The position numbers and the translations under genes were made by a program. This document shows, piece by piece, positions 18,019-25,781 of a stretch of 64,000 nt of DNA; position 1 is the stretch's first letter, and each line of letters opens with the position of its first letter. Under the pieces are notes generated by a model. It saw nothing but the letters and a program-made list of their open reading frames with translations. It had not been told where the DNA came from and did no database searches. The stretch comes from Shewanella sp. c952 (GTDB lineage: Bacteria; Pseudomonadota; Gammaproteobacteria; Enterobacterales; Shewanellaceae). The DNA is taken from the NCBI RefSeq assembly GCF_019654975.1, contig NZ_BPEW01000003.1, positions 186,001 through 250,000 on the forward strand, written 5' to 3'.

Positions 18019-18426
18019 ATGACAAAGACTATGACACAGCAAAGCGGCTGCTTATGCGGCGCAATCAGGTACCAGTTAACCGCGAGCCCTTTTGCTGCAG
18101 ATTATTGCCATTGTCGTCAATGCCAAAAAAGTACCGGTTCTGTGCTTGGAGCTTGGATGGATTTTAATATCGATGAGCTCAGCTGGTTAACGGGAGTGCT
18201 GACGGAGTATCACTCTTCAGAATTTGTACGGCGTGGTTTTTGTCATCAATGTGGCTCACAGATTAGTTTTAGAGATACTCGTTATCCGAACTACATTACC
18301 CTATCAATCGTGTCGCTTGATGAGCCAAATACTGTACAGCCAACGTATCATATTCACACCGACAGCCAACTTAAATGGCTTTCATTGAACGATAGCTGTA
18401 TTCGCTACCCACAGTCCCGAAGCTAA
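18019..18426 (+). CDS. GFA-family zinc-binding protein
   Basis: The 135-residue protein has the zinc signatures of the GFA (glutathione-dependent formaldehyde-activating) family: GCLCGAIRY near residue 10, YCHCRQCQKSTGS near 30-42, and FCHQCGSQISF near 75-85. The family name comes from a formaldehyde-activating enzyme, but most members have unproven activity. AAAGG lies about 8 bases before the ATG. No formaldehyde pathway gene is adjacent. It appears monocistronic. Confidence 0.85.
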   Translation: MTKTMTQQSGCLCGAIRYQLTASPFAADYCHCRQCQKSTGSVLGAWMDFNIDELSWLTGVLTEYHSSEFVRRGFCHQCGSQISFRDTRYPNYITLSIVSLDEPNTVQPTYHIHTDSQLKWLSLNDSCIRYPQSRS

Positions 18427-18506
18427 ATGTTCGTATTGCCCCTGATAACTAACTTAGTCAGCTTTCACTTAAGCATGGCACTCGCTATTACCCATCAAAA
18501 AGCTAA

Positions 18507-19193
18507 TTACTGCTTCCAAAAATAAGTTCTATCAGAATAGTCATAAAGCCACTCGGGGCGATAAACCACCAGTATGGTTATCGCCATACCGTTAAGTAGC
18601 GCTTCTGGAAATCCTAATAAAGGAATGAGTATTAAATAGTTATCCGCAAGGTATGACCAATCATAATCTGTACTCAAATTGAGCCATAATGCCCAGCTAA
18701 CAATGTGGACCAACATAGATAAAAAAGCATTGATGAATGCACCAAAGAAAATGAAAATAAACAGGTGATGAGGCAGGAATTTAAAGCATTGGCTGTAGAA
18801 GGTAAAGCAAACAAATAGCGGAACACACACGGCAAAAATCGCATAAAGAGCAAAATCTAAAGGCTGCTTTAATACAAATGTTGCAAAGAACAGCACAGGT
18901 AATAAAGCAATGATACTGGCCATACGCCATCCAAACATAAGCATTAGCACTACCAGACCTAGAAAGTGCACATGAATTTGGGCTGTGACACTTGCATTGA
19001 TTAACCAAAGAGCGTTAATTATAAATGTGGCAATAAATACCCGAGATTGTTTTTTGCCTGATGCTAGGAGCTCAGAGAACTGCTTTTGTGGCCAAATGAG
19101 CCAGTACCAAAATACCAGTAGTACGGTCGCAATAAGCCCTGCAAAGTTAGAGTTTAGGCTGATAGTATTGACGAGTTGTTGTAAAAATTGCAT
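18507..19193 (-). CDS. Orphan CbiM-like energy-coupling-factor permease
   Basis: This protein of about 228 residues has six or seven membrane helices. HVHFLGLVVLMLMFGWRMA near residues 75-95 and FPEALLNGMAITILVVYRPEW near 195-215 match the CbiM/ECF S-component family, which takes up Ni2+, Co2+ or similar ions. There is no CbiQ or CbiO gene beside it, so it is a solitary member; such solitary proteins occur in marine gammaproteobacteria. A GTG lies directly before the chosen ATG; either could be used with the GGGAG upstream. The substrate is not known. Confidence 0.75.
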   Translation of the reverse strand: MQFLQQLVNTISLNSNFAGLIATVLLVFWYWLIWPQKQFSELLASGKKQSRVFIATFIINALWLINASVTAQIHVHFLGLVVLMLMFGWRMASIIALLPVLFFATFVLKQPLDFALYAIFAVCVPLFVCFTFYSQCFKFLPHHLFIFIFFGAFINAFLSMLVHIVSWALWLNLSTDYDWSYLADNYLILIPLLGFPEALLNGMAITILVVYRPEWLYDYSDRTYFWKQ

Positions 19194-19309
19194 CACCTAT
19201 ACACTCCCTATTCAGACAACCGAATGTAAAACACTTTAAAGCTCTGCTAACTTGCTTCAATATACGTTATGCTGGCAATTAGAAACCAATTTTTAACATA
19301 AAAATAATA

Positions 19310-19732
19310 ATGAAAAAAATCTCCCTTTTGCTGGTATTACTACTCTCTGCCTGTAGCGGTACGCCTGAACTCGAGCCAGAAGAGTTTGCAGGCCAACTTA
19401 CCGATTCATTTAGAACCGATATAAAAAGCAATGGCCTTAAGCTATTTACCTACCGCGCCAAGCTAGTGATAGACGGCAATGCTCAGCAGGCACTTCCCCA
19501 TGAACAGCGAGCACAACAAAAAAAGCGTTCAAGGAAACGTTATCAAGGGCCAGATCTAACCGCTTGGACACAAAAAATAGAGCATGGTCTTAGCCGGACA
19601 ATCGAAATGACCGGCTACTGCCGCGAAGGTTATATAGAGATCAGTCGCTCTATTCAGTATGACCGAGGCAGTATTAGAGGCGAGTGTAATGAAGGTGCTA
19701 CTGAGGTTGATATCGCAAAGTTCGACTCTTAA
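19310..19732 (+). CDS. Predicted lipoprotein of unknown function
   Basis: A lipoprotein signal with lipobox LLSAC (Cys15) is followed by a 125-residue mature protein. The middle is basic (RAQQKKRSRKRYQGPD). Two cysteines (GYCREGY and IRGECNEG) could form a disulfide in the periplasm. No family is recognised. It lies divergent from the CbiM-like gene, so the two share a control region of about 115 bases, and it converges on the RND gene. Confidence 0.65.
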   Translation: MKKISLLLVLLLSACSGTPELEPEEFAGQLTDSFRTDIKSNGLKLFTYRAKLVIDGNAQQALPHEQRAQQKKRSRKRYQGPDLTAWTQKIEHGLSRTIEMTGYCREGYIEISRSIQYDRGSIRGECNEGATEVDIAKFDS

Positions 19733-19736
19733 ACAA

Positions 19737-19762
19737 AAAAGGGCTTCAATCGAAGCCCTTAT
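19737..19762. terminator. Two-way terminator between the lipoprotein and RND genes
   Basis: A perfect 9-bp stem AAGGGCTTC / GAAGCCCTT with loop AATC lies between converging genes. The A-run on the left would serve the leftward RND operon; the right side is only weakly T-rich. Confidence 0.75.
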
Positions 19763-19771
19763 TCATTCCCT

Positions 19772-22700
19772 TTAAGCAGGCAACCCACTCTCTTTCGCAC
19801 CAAAACTCACCTTACCAAAATCCTCTAAAATAGCGTAACAAGCTGGCACCATAAATAGCACTAACGCGGTTGAGGCAAAGATACCAAATACCATAGATAT
19901 CACCAGTGGTTGTAGCACCTGCGCTTGTATACTGGTTTCGAGCAACAGCGGTAACATGCCCGCGGCAGTGGTTAATGAGGTAATAAAGACCGCTCTAAAA
20001 CGCTCTTTACTGGCGCTCACTACCGCTTGGTGAACAGTCTGGCCCTCATCCACATGAAAACGAATATATTGCACCAGAAGTATCGAGTCATTAACCACAA
20101 CCCCAGACAGAGCGATAAAGCCCATTATCGATGGCATACTCATCGAGAACCCAAGCAATAAGTGCCCCCAGAACACGCCAATTAGCCCCAGAGGGATCAC
20201 CGCCATCACAATGAGTGGCTCTAAGTAGCTCTTAAACTGCAAACTCAAAATAGCGAACACCCCTAACAGTCCCAGAATAAAGCCTGACACCATTGAGCTT
20301 TGAGTCGTTGCATTCTCTTTGACCTCACCTTCAAAGCTGACTCGCACTCCTGGATAGCGCTTTATTAGATCAGGCAGCAGTTCCTCTTTAAATGCAGTAT
20401 TAATTTCCCCTGCATTGGCTAAGTGAGTATCGACTTCACCAGTAATGGTGACAAAACGCATACCATCAAGCCGTGAGATTTTGACGTAATTACGTTGCCA
20501 AGAAAAATCAGCCACCGCAGACAATGGCACTTGATCACCAGAGGCGCCCAAGGTTATTGGGAAGTTAGCCAAATTCTCAAGCTTAGCCGCATCACTTTTA
20601 TCAAGTTGCACGTCAATCTGAATACTCTCAGGGCCTACTTGAATGTAATCTGCCGTTTGGTGGAAATAAGCTCCACGTAATTGGCTCGCTAACATCATGC
20701 CGTTAACGCCATAGGCTTCTGCACCTGGTTTTAAGGTCATCAAAATCTCAGACTTACCTGGACGCATACTGTCCATCACGCCAGACACACCATTAAAGCC
20801 ACTGATATACTGCTGAACATCAATCGATGCCGCCTTCAATTGGTGCAGGTCATCACCGCGTAAGCGGATATCTATCGCCCGACCAGCCGGTCCCATAGAG
20901 GGCTGCTTGTACACAATCGCAATAGGGTCAACCAGTTCACCAACCGTTTCCTCCCATTCACGGATAAAAGTATTAAGCAGTGTTTGCCGTATTTCAGCAC
21001 TCAACAGATCAACTTTTACCGTAGCAACATGAGCGCCTGTCTCATTGGCATCGGCATTAAAATTAAACCGCTCAGTGATATGTTGGATCAGCTGCTCACC
21101 ATCTTCATCTTTGCTGTATTTATCATTAAGTAACTGAGCAGCATTAACGATTTTTTCAACGACATGCTCTGTTTGGGATAAAGTCGAACCAGGAGGTAAT
21201 ATCACCCGCGCTTCAACCACATCACCATCGAGTTCAGGAAAGCCAATAAACTTAACCACGCCACCAGCCGCAAGAGACACAGATAACAGCAATAGGCTTA
21301 TAACGGCTCCCATAAAGGCGTAACGCCATGCAATCACCCACTCGACTGCTGCAACAAGATTGACCGTTCTAAAATGTTCAAAGCGGCGATTAAATTCTGC
21401 TTTAAAGCGACTGGTTTTTCGCTCTTTGCCTTGAGCTGCATGGGCTAAGTGATTGGGTAATATCAAAAAGGCTTCAACCAAACTCACGGTTAAGATCAAC
21501 AGCAAGGTTTGCGGCACCACCCTAAGCACTTTACCCATATCGCCTTCCATAAAGGCGATACTGGAGAAAATAAACACCGTGGTTAAAAAGGACGATACGA
21601 CGCCGGGCAGCACCCGTTTAACACCTTGGATCACCGCTTCTGTTTTATCTAAGCCGCGCTCGATGTGCGAGGCTATCGATTCTGCGATAACAATCGCATC
21701 ATCCATCATGATGCCGATAGCCATCAAAAATGCCACTAACGTCATAATGTTAATGGTTAAGCCAACTTGAGCCATAAAAAACAAGCTACCCATAAATGCA
21801 ACAGGTAAGCCCATAGCAACCCAAAAAGAGTACCGAAAACTAAAGAACAACCACATACAAAGAAATACGAGTAACACCCCTTGCCAACCATTCTTTATTA
21901 GCATGGTTAATCGATCCCACAACAGAGAGCTCATATCGTTAGAGGTGCTAATGCTCACACCATCGGGTGTACGCAGTTTTTCTGCATCTAAAAACCCAAT
22001 CACTTCCTCTTTGAGGCGCAGAGAATCTTGAGATTTATTTTTAAACACCGTTAATATCGCCGCGGGTTCACCATCGAAACGAATATGGTCTTCATCAAGC
22101 TCGAATCTATCGGTCAACTTAGCTACATCACGCAGGCGCACCACGCCACCTTCTGCATTTGAGCGGATAACGATATTGGCGAGCTTGTCGGCTTCCACTT
22201 CTCGTTGATCAAATCGAATTAGGATATTCTTACTGGCAGTTTCCAAGGTACCACTCGGTAACTGCACATTTTGCTGTTCAATCTGAGTGGCAACATCTGA
22301 CACACTCATGCCTAAACGTTTGAGAGCATCGAGCGAGATCTCTACCAACAATTGATGTTGAGAAAAGCCTGCGATCTCTACCTGACGAATGCTAGTATCA
22401 AGCTTTAAGCGTCGTTTAAAATCTTCCGCATAGGCTTTGAGTTCTGGTTTGCTGGTTGCTGCCGATAGTGCGATATCGATGATCGGTTCACTAAAATCTA
22501 ACTCCTCAACAATAGGAGGCTCAATTTCAGCAGGGAAATCTTTAATAGCAGAGATTTTAGTCTGCACGTCGACAAGGTTTCGTCCCAGATCCGCTTTATC
22601 ATCGAGCTTAAGCGTCATCTGTGCCACGCCCTCGAGCGCATCACATTTGGTTTCGATTATGCTGCCTAAGCTATCAACAGCATCTTCCATACGTAAACAA

Positions 22701-22882
22701 AGGTTCTCTTCAACATCTTGCGGTGACGCGCCAGGCAATACCACCCGAGCACTAATATAGCTTGGTGAAAACTCAGGAAAGGTTTCCCGCTTAAGCTCAG
22801 GTAATGCTTTGATACCCAGAACAATTAACGCCAACATCAATAGATGTGTCGCTGTAGGATGACGAACGAAAAAGGCGATCAC
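19772..22882 (-). CDS. RND-family efflux pump, inner-membrane subunit
   Basis: The 1036-residue proton-driven pump has the AcrB layout: an N-terminal helix, a large periplasmic domain (GASPQDVEENLCLRMEDAV), helices 2-6, a second periplasmic domain, and helices 8-12. The proton-relay Asp pair is in GIMMDDAIVIAESIA near residue 400. It starts with GTG that overlaps the adaptor stop by four bases (GTGA), and is the last gene of the tetR-adaptor-pump operon. An outer-membrane channel is not encoded beside it, so a TolC-like protein from elsewhere would be needed. Substrates are unknown. Confidence 0.93.
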   Translation of the reverse strand: MIAFFVRHPTATHLLMLALIVLGIKALPELKRETFPEFSPSYISARVVLPGASPQDVEENLCLRMEDAVDSLGSIIETKCDALEGVAQMTLKLDDKADLGRNLVDVQTKISAIKDFPAEIEPPIVEELDFSEPIIDIALSAATSKPELKAYAEDFKRRLKLDTSIRQVEIAGFSQHQLLVEISLDALKRLGMSVSDVATQIEQQNVQLPSGTLETASKNILIRFDQREVEADKLANIVIRSNAEGGVVRLRDVAKLTDRFELDEDHIRFDGEPAAILTVFKNKSQDSLRLKEEVIGFLDAEKLRTPDGVSISTSNDMSSLLWDRLTMLIKNGWQGVLLVFLCMWLFFSFRYSFWVAMGLPVAFMGSLFFMAQVGLTINIMTLVAFLMAIGIMMDDAIVIAESIASHIERGLDKTEAVIQGVKRVLPGVVSSFLTTVFIFSSIAFMEGDMGKVLRVVPQTLLLILTVSLVEAFLILPNHLAHAAQGKERKTSRFKAEFNRRFEHFRTVNLVAAVEWVIAWRYAFMGAVISLLLLSVSLAAGGVVKFIGFPELDGDVVEARVILPPGSTLSQTEHVVEKIVNAAQLLNDKYSKDEDGEQLIQHITERFNFNADANETGAHVATVKVDLLSAEIRQTLLNTFIREWEETVGELVDPIAIVYKQPSMGPAGRAIDIRLRGDDLHQLKAASIDVQQYISGFNGVSGVMDSMRPGKSEILMTLKPGAEAYGVNGMMLASQLRGAYFHQTADYIQVGPESIQIDVQLDKSDAAKLENLANFPITLGASGDQVPLSAVADFSWQRNYVKISRLDGMRFVTITGEVDTHLANAGEINTAFKEELLPDLIKRYPGVRVSFEGEVKENATTQSSMVSGFILGLLGVFAILSLQFKSYLEPLIVMAVIPLGLIGVFWGHLLLGFSMSMPSIMGFIALSGVVVNDSILLVQYIRFHVDEGQTVHQAVVSASKERFRAVFITSLTTAAGMLPLLLETSIQAQVLQPLVISMVFGIFASTALVLFMVPACYAILEDFGKVSFGAKESGLPA

Positions 22883-24219
22883 TGTACTAGCCCCTCATTA
22901 TCACTGGAAGCATCAGCGCTATCGCTTTGACGACGTAAAGCCATGCCAGTGACTGCTGGAATGATATCGGTTAATACCAATTGCATATTGTCATAAAGCT
23001 CGCCCTGCACTGCTGCTTGACCCTCTTGGCGAAACAGCACCTGTACCTTGATGAGCTGCAAGCTATTGTCACTGTCCATCAGATACAACTTATCGCCATG
23101 AAGTGCACGCTCTGGCACCATCCAGTAATCTTTAGCATTACCCTTAATACGAGCACTGACAAACATACCGTTCACTAACGGTGGTGCCTGACCGATTTTA
23201 AGTTCACGATATTGCTGCTCGACCTGCAGTACCACGCTCACAGTCGCCAGAGTTGGATCAACGGTTTCACCTATACGGCTTATTTTAGCTGGCCACTTAA
23301 ACACATATGCTGCACTTTTCAGGGTTATTTCAGCGGTTAAACCGAGAGCTTCTGCGTTGGGCAGTTGCTTGTCAAAAATAGCTGGCTTATCGACGGTTTT
23401 CATTAAGGTCATCAGATCAGCTAAAGATAACTGTGCTTCCACTTCCATGACTTCTGTGCCGTTAATTCTTGCTAGCACTTGTTGTGGTGCCACCACTTGA
23501 TTATTTTCAACGTTGACTTCAGATACTCGTCCTTCAAATGGTTGGCGGATCTCAGTTTTATCGAGTTGGCTTTGCGCTTCTTCTTCCCGAGAAACAGCTT
23601 GTAATAACTGGGCCTGCAACACATCAGTCTCGTTCGGCATTAGATTGAGACTGTTATTGAGATCTTGGATCTTCTGTTTCTGCGCCAATACATTTTGACG
23701 TTCACCATCAAGCTCTGACTGGGAGATAAGGTTTTTTGTTCGTAACGTCTCTTTGCGCTTTAGATCAGACTTAACCAATTCATAGCGGTTAGTCTCAATA
23801 TCGAGCGACAACTTAAGATTTTCCAGCTGCAGTGCTTTACCTTGCAGTTGCCCTTCAAGCGCTTTTCTATCAGCCTGTGCTTGGGCGAGACGAATTTGAT
23901 AATCAAGTGGATCAATTGATAATAACAGCGTGCCTTCCGGTAGCATTTTCCCGACGGCTAAATCTGGGTGTTTGTAAATAATTTTACCACCCACTTCAGG
24001 GAGTAATTGCCATTGAACTTTAGGCGCAACACGGCCAAATGCATCAACCTGCGCGATTACCGAGCTTTGATTGAGTGGAACAACATCAACTAACTTACTC
24101 TGCTCAGACATCTCTTCTAGCGGCGGATGCCCCTTAAATGATATCACCGCAAATAGAGTGACCACGCCGACTGCCATTGCAGGGAAAAAATACCAACGCT
24201 TACCTTTAATCATGTCCAT
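22879..24219 (-). CDS. RND efflux periplasmic adaptor subunit
   Basis: The protein has an N-terminal membrane anchor (residues 9-27), a biotinyl-lipoyl-like half motif near 70-110 (GGKIIYKHPDLAVGKMLPEGTLL), a coiled-coil hairpin at about 115-225 rich in Q, L and E, and barrel domains after. The second lipoyl half (RQPFEGRVSEVNVENNQVV) follows the hairpin. It links the pump to the outer-membrane channel. Start and stop overlap the neighbours (TGATG with tetR, GTGA with the pump gene), which points to translational coupling. Confidence 0.92.
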   Translation of the reverse strand: MDMIKGKRWYFFPAMAVGVVTLFAVISFKGHPPLEEMSEQSKLVDVVPLNQSSVIAQVDAFGRVAPKVQWQLLPEVGGKIIYKHPDLAVGKMLPEGTLLLSIDPLDYQIRLAQAQADRKALEGQLQGKALQLENLKLSLDIETNRYELVKSDLKRKETLRTKNLISQSELDGERQNVLAQKQKIQDLNNSLNLMPNETDVLQAQLLQAVSREEEAQSQLDKTEIRQPFEGRVSEVNVENNQVVAPQQVLARINGTEVMEVEAQLSLADLMTLMKTVDKPAIFDKQLPNAEALGLTAEITLKSAAYVFKWPAKISRIGETVDPTLATVSVVLQVEQQYRELKIGQAPPLVNGMFVSARIKGNAKDYWMVPERALHGDKLYLMDSDNSLQLIKVQVLFRQEGQAAVQGELYDNMQLVLTDIIPAVTGMALRRQSDSADASSDNEGLVQ

Positions 24220-24836
24220 CAGTCTTGCTCTCCAAATAACCCTTGCTCTAGCAGTTTTATGTTGTGTTGCGTCAATTTAGTGTAAAAATCGCTGTCGAGT
24301 TTAAAGCCATGCAACTCAGCCATTGGCGCTGGAATGATGTAAGGGAACACCATCAAGCTCATCATAGACATTTTGACTAACATGGGGTCGGTGCCGGTAC
24401 ATTTTTCGAGTAATGGTTTAGGCATCGGGATCAAGTTAGCCAAAGGGGTAAAGAGTTTAAATACCACCGCTTTGGCTTCAGTCGAGCCTTCAGAATTCAT
24501 CAAGCGAAACAAAAAGCGCGGGAAGTCCGGTGTAGCACTCATAGATTGATGAAAGTCGTTAATAATATCTGCCATTATCGACTTTGTGTCAGCTGTGCGC
24601 ATCAATTTGCTTCGCGCTAATACCGGCTTCAAATGCTCTATCATCATCGCTTCGAACAAACCGATTTTATTACCAAAATAGTAACGGATCATCGCCATAT
24701 TCACGCCTGCTTCATTGGCAATTTGGCGAATACTGACCTTGTCGTAATTCGAGGAGATAAAACAGCTGCGAGCAGCGCAAAGAAGCGCTTCTCGAACTTG
24801 ATTGGCGGCTTCAGTTTGATTTGTTGGTTCTGTCAT
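24219..24836 (-). CDS. TetR/AcrR-family regulator of the RND operon
   Basis: The N-terminal helix-turn-helix (residues about 15-60: ALLCAARSCFISSNYDKVSIRQIANEAGVNMAMIRYYFGNK) is a classic TetR DNA-binding domain; the remainder is the ligand-binding helical part. It is the first gene of the operon, overlapping the adaptor gene by TGATG, and likely represses the operon. The reading frame can extend to a GTG at 24860, but that codon falls at the centre of a perfect inverted repeat and has no ribosome binding site. The ATG at 24836 was therefore chosen. Neither start has a strong Shine-Dalgarno. Confidence 0.88.
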   Translation of the reverse strand: MTEPTNQTEAANQVREALLCAARSCFISSNYDKVSIRQIANEAGVNMAMIRYYFGNKIGLFEAMMIEHLKPVLARSKLMRTADTKSIMADIINDFHQSMSATPDFPRFLFRLMNSEGSTEAKAVVFKLFTPLANLIPMPKPLLEKCTGTDPMLVKMSMMSLMVFPYIIPAPMAELHGFKLDSDFYTKLTQHNIKLLEQGLFGEQD

Positions 24837-24839
24837 CAC

Positions 24840-24881
24840 AGTAGACTTAGTGTTATTCACTTGAATAACACTAAGTCTACT
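24840..24881. repeat. Perfect 20-bp inverted repeat at the tetR start, probable operator
   Basis: AGTAGACTTAGTGTTATTCA (24840-24859) and its exact reverse complement (24862-24881) are separated by the two bases CT. It lies directly upstream of the chosen tetR ATG. Perfect dyads in this place are usual for TetR self-repression, although 42 bp is long. As RNA it would fold into a stable hairpin around the start. Confidence 0.8.
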
Positions 24882-24912
24882 TGCTCAGTACAGCTTTTGC
24901 ATGGTTTATCGT

Positions 24913-24958
24913 TATTCGAAAAGCATGCTTTCGAATAGCAGTGAAAGGATCACTGCTA
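24913..24958. repeat. Two adjacent inverted repeats between yqfB and tetR
   Basis: The first pair has 9-bp arms TATTCGAAA / TTTCGAATA around AGCATGC (24913-24937). The second has perfect 9-bp arms TAGCAGTGA / TCACTGCTA around AAGGA (24936-24958), overlapping the yqfB stop codon. Neither has a T-run of terminator quality. Together with the operator at 24840-24881 they make three dyads in about 120 bases. Confidence 0.65.
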
Positions 24959-25261
24959 CAGCAGTTTGAAATTGATTTGATAAAGTTGCTCTATTTCAGG
25001 ATAAATTTCTCTGATTAGGGTTTTTAACTCATCAAGCGTCATATTCTCCTGCTCCGCATGAAGCTGATTAAGATCGTCAAACTTGACCCAAGCAACAGAC
25101 AAGATTTCAAGCTGACCATAACAGTGGCTCGTTTCCAAATTAGCCACATGCACTATTTGCCCGGCCTTAAAATAAGACTCGCTCTGATCTCGCAAAGTAA
25201 TGGTCTTTTTGCCCGCTAGAATGTCTGATTCAAATCGTTGAAAAAAGGTGATAGTTTGCAT
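24956..25261 (-). CDS. yqfB: N4-acetylcytidine amidohydrolase (ASCH domain, YqfB)
   Basis: The 101-residue protein aligns with E. coli YqfB throughout (ITFFQRFESDILAGKKTITLRD, HAEQENMTLDEL), from memory. The conserved Lys in GKKTIT is the catalytic lysine region of YqfB, an ASCH-fold enzyme that releases the acetyl group of N4-acetylcytidine. The longest frame runs to 25300; the ATG at 25261 has GAGGA in front and gives the family length. It lies just upstream of tetR on the same strand, but the dyads between them suggest separate control. Confidence 0.88.
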   Translation of the reverse strand: MQTITFFQRFESDILAGKKTITLRDQSESYFKAGQIVHVANLETSHCYGQLEILSVAWVKFDDLNQLHAEQENMTLDELKTLIREIYPEIEQLYQINFKLL

Positions 25262-25546
25262 ATTATCCTCAAACCAATAGGTAAAATAAGAGCCTAACAA
25301 TAAATCTTGCCCTAGGTTAACTTTAATCTACAACTAGCGAGCTCGGTCACGATTCTTTAAAGCTGTTGAATCGAGCATAAGGGTAGAGTGTATTAGGCAG
25401 TTGCAATTAGGTGAAAGCTCATCGAATTGAAATCAAATGAGTACAGTGGCATCGCGGAGCGCTTTAGGGTAAAATCCGCTTCCAATTTCAAGCTCAGCGC
25501 CTATTGCGCTAAACTTATCTTAGATTGACGTTATCGTAGAGAACAC

Positions 25547-25762
25547 ATGAACAGAAAACAGAAAATGATCAAATTGTCGGCTAAGCGTGCTAAAGCTCGT
25601 CTTAATAAGCACACTCCACCTACGATCAAAAAATACGTATCTAAGGCTGAGCGTGCAGAGCAACAAGCAAAGCTTGCTGCAGAAGAGCTAGCTAATCAGA
25701 ACGATGCAGCAACTGACGTTGATGCACAAGCGAGTGATAAAGACAGCACACCTGCTAGCTAA
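25547..25762 (+). CDS. DUF2986 family small basic protein
   Basis: The 71-residue protein begins MNRKQKMIKLSAKRAKARLNK, followed by YVSKAERAEQQAK and an acidic, low-complexity tail. This is the pattern of the DUF2986 proteins of Shewanella and Vibrio. Function is unknown. Its basic first half and coiled middle suggest nucleic-acid or ribosome binding, which is only a guess. The 285 bases before it hold an imperfect dyad (GCTCG...GATTC against GAATCGAGC, about 25340-25377). Confidence 0.75.
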   Translation: MNRKQKMIKLSAKRAKARLNKHTPPTIKKYVSKAERAEQQAKLAAEELANQNDAATDVDAQASDKDSTPAS

Positions 25763-25781
25763 TTAAACGTATTTGTTGGGC

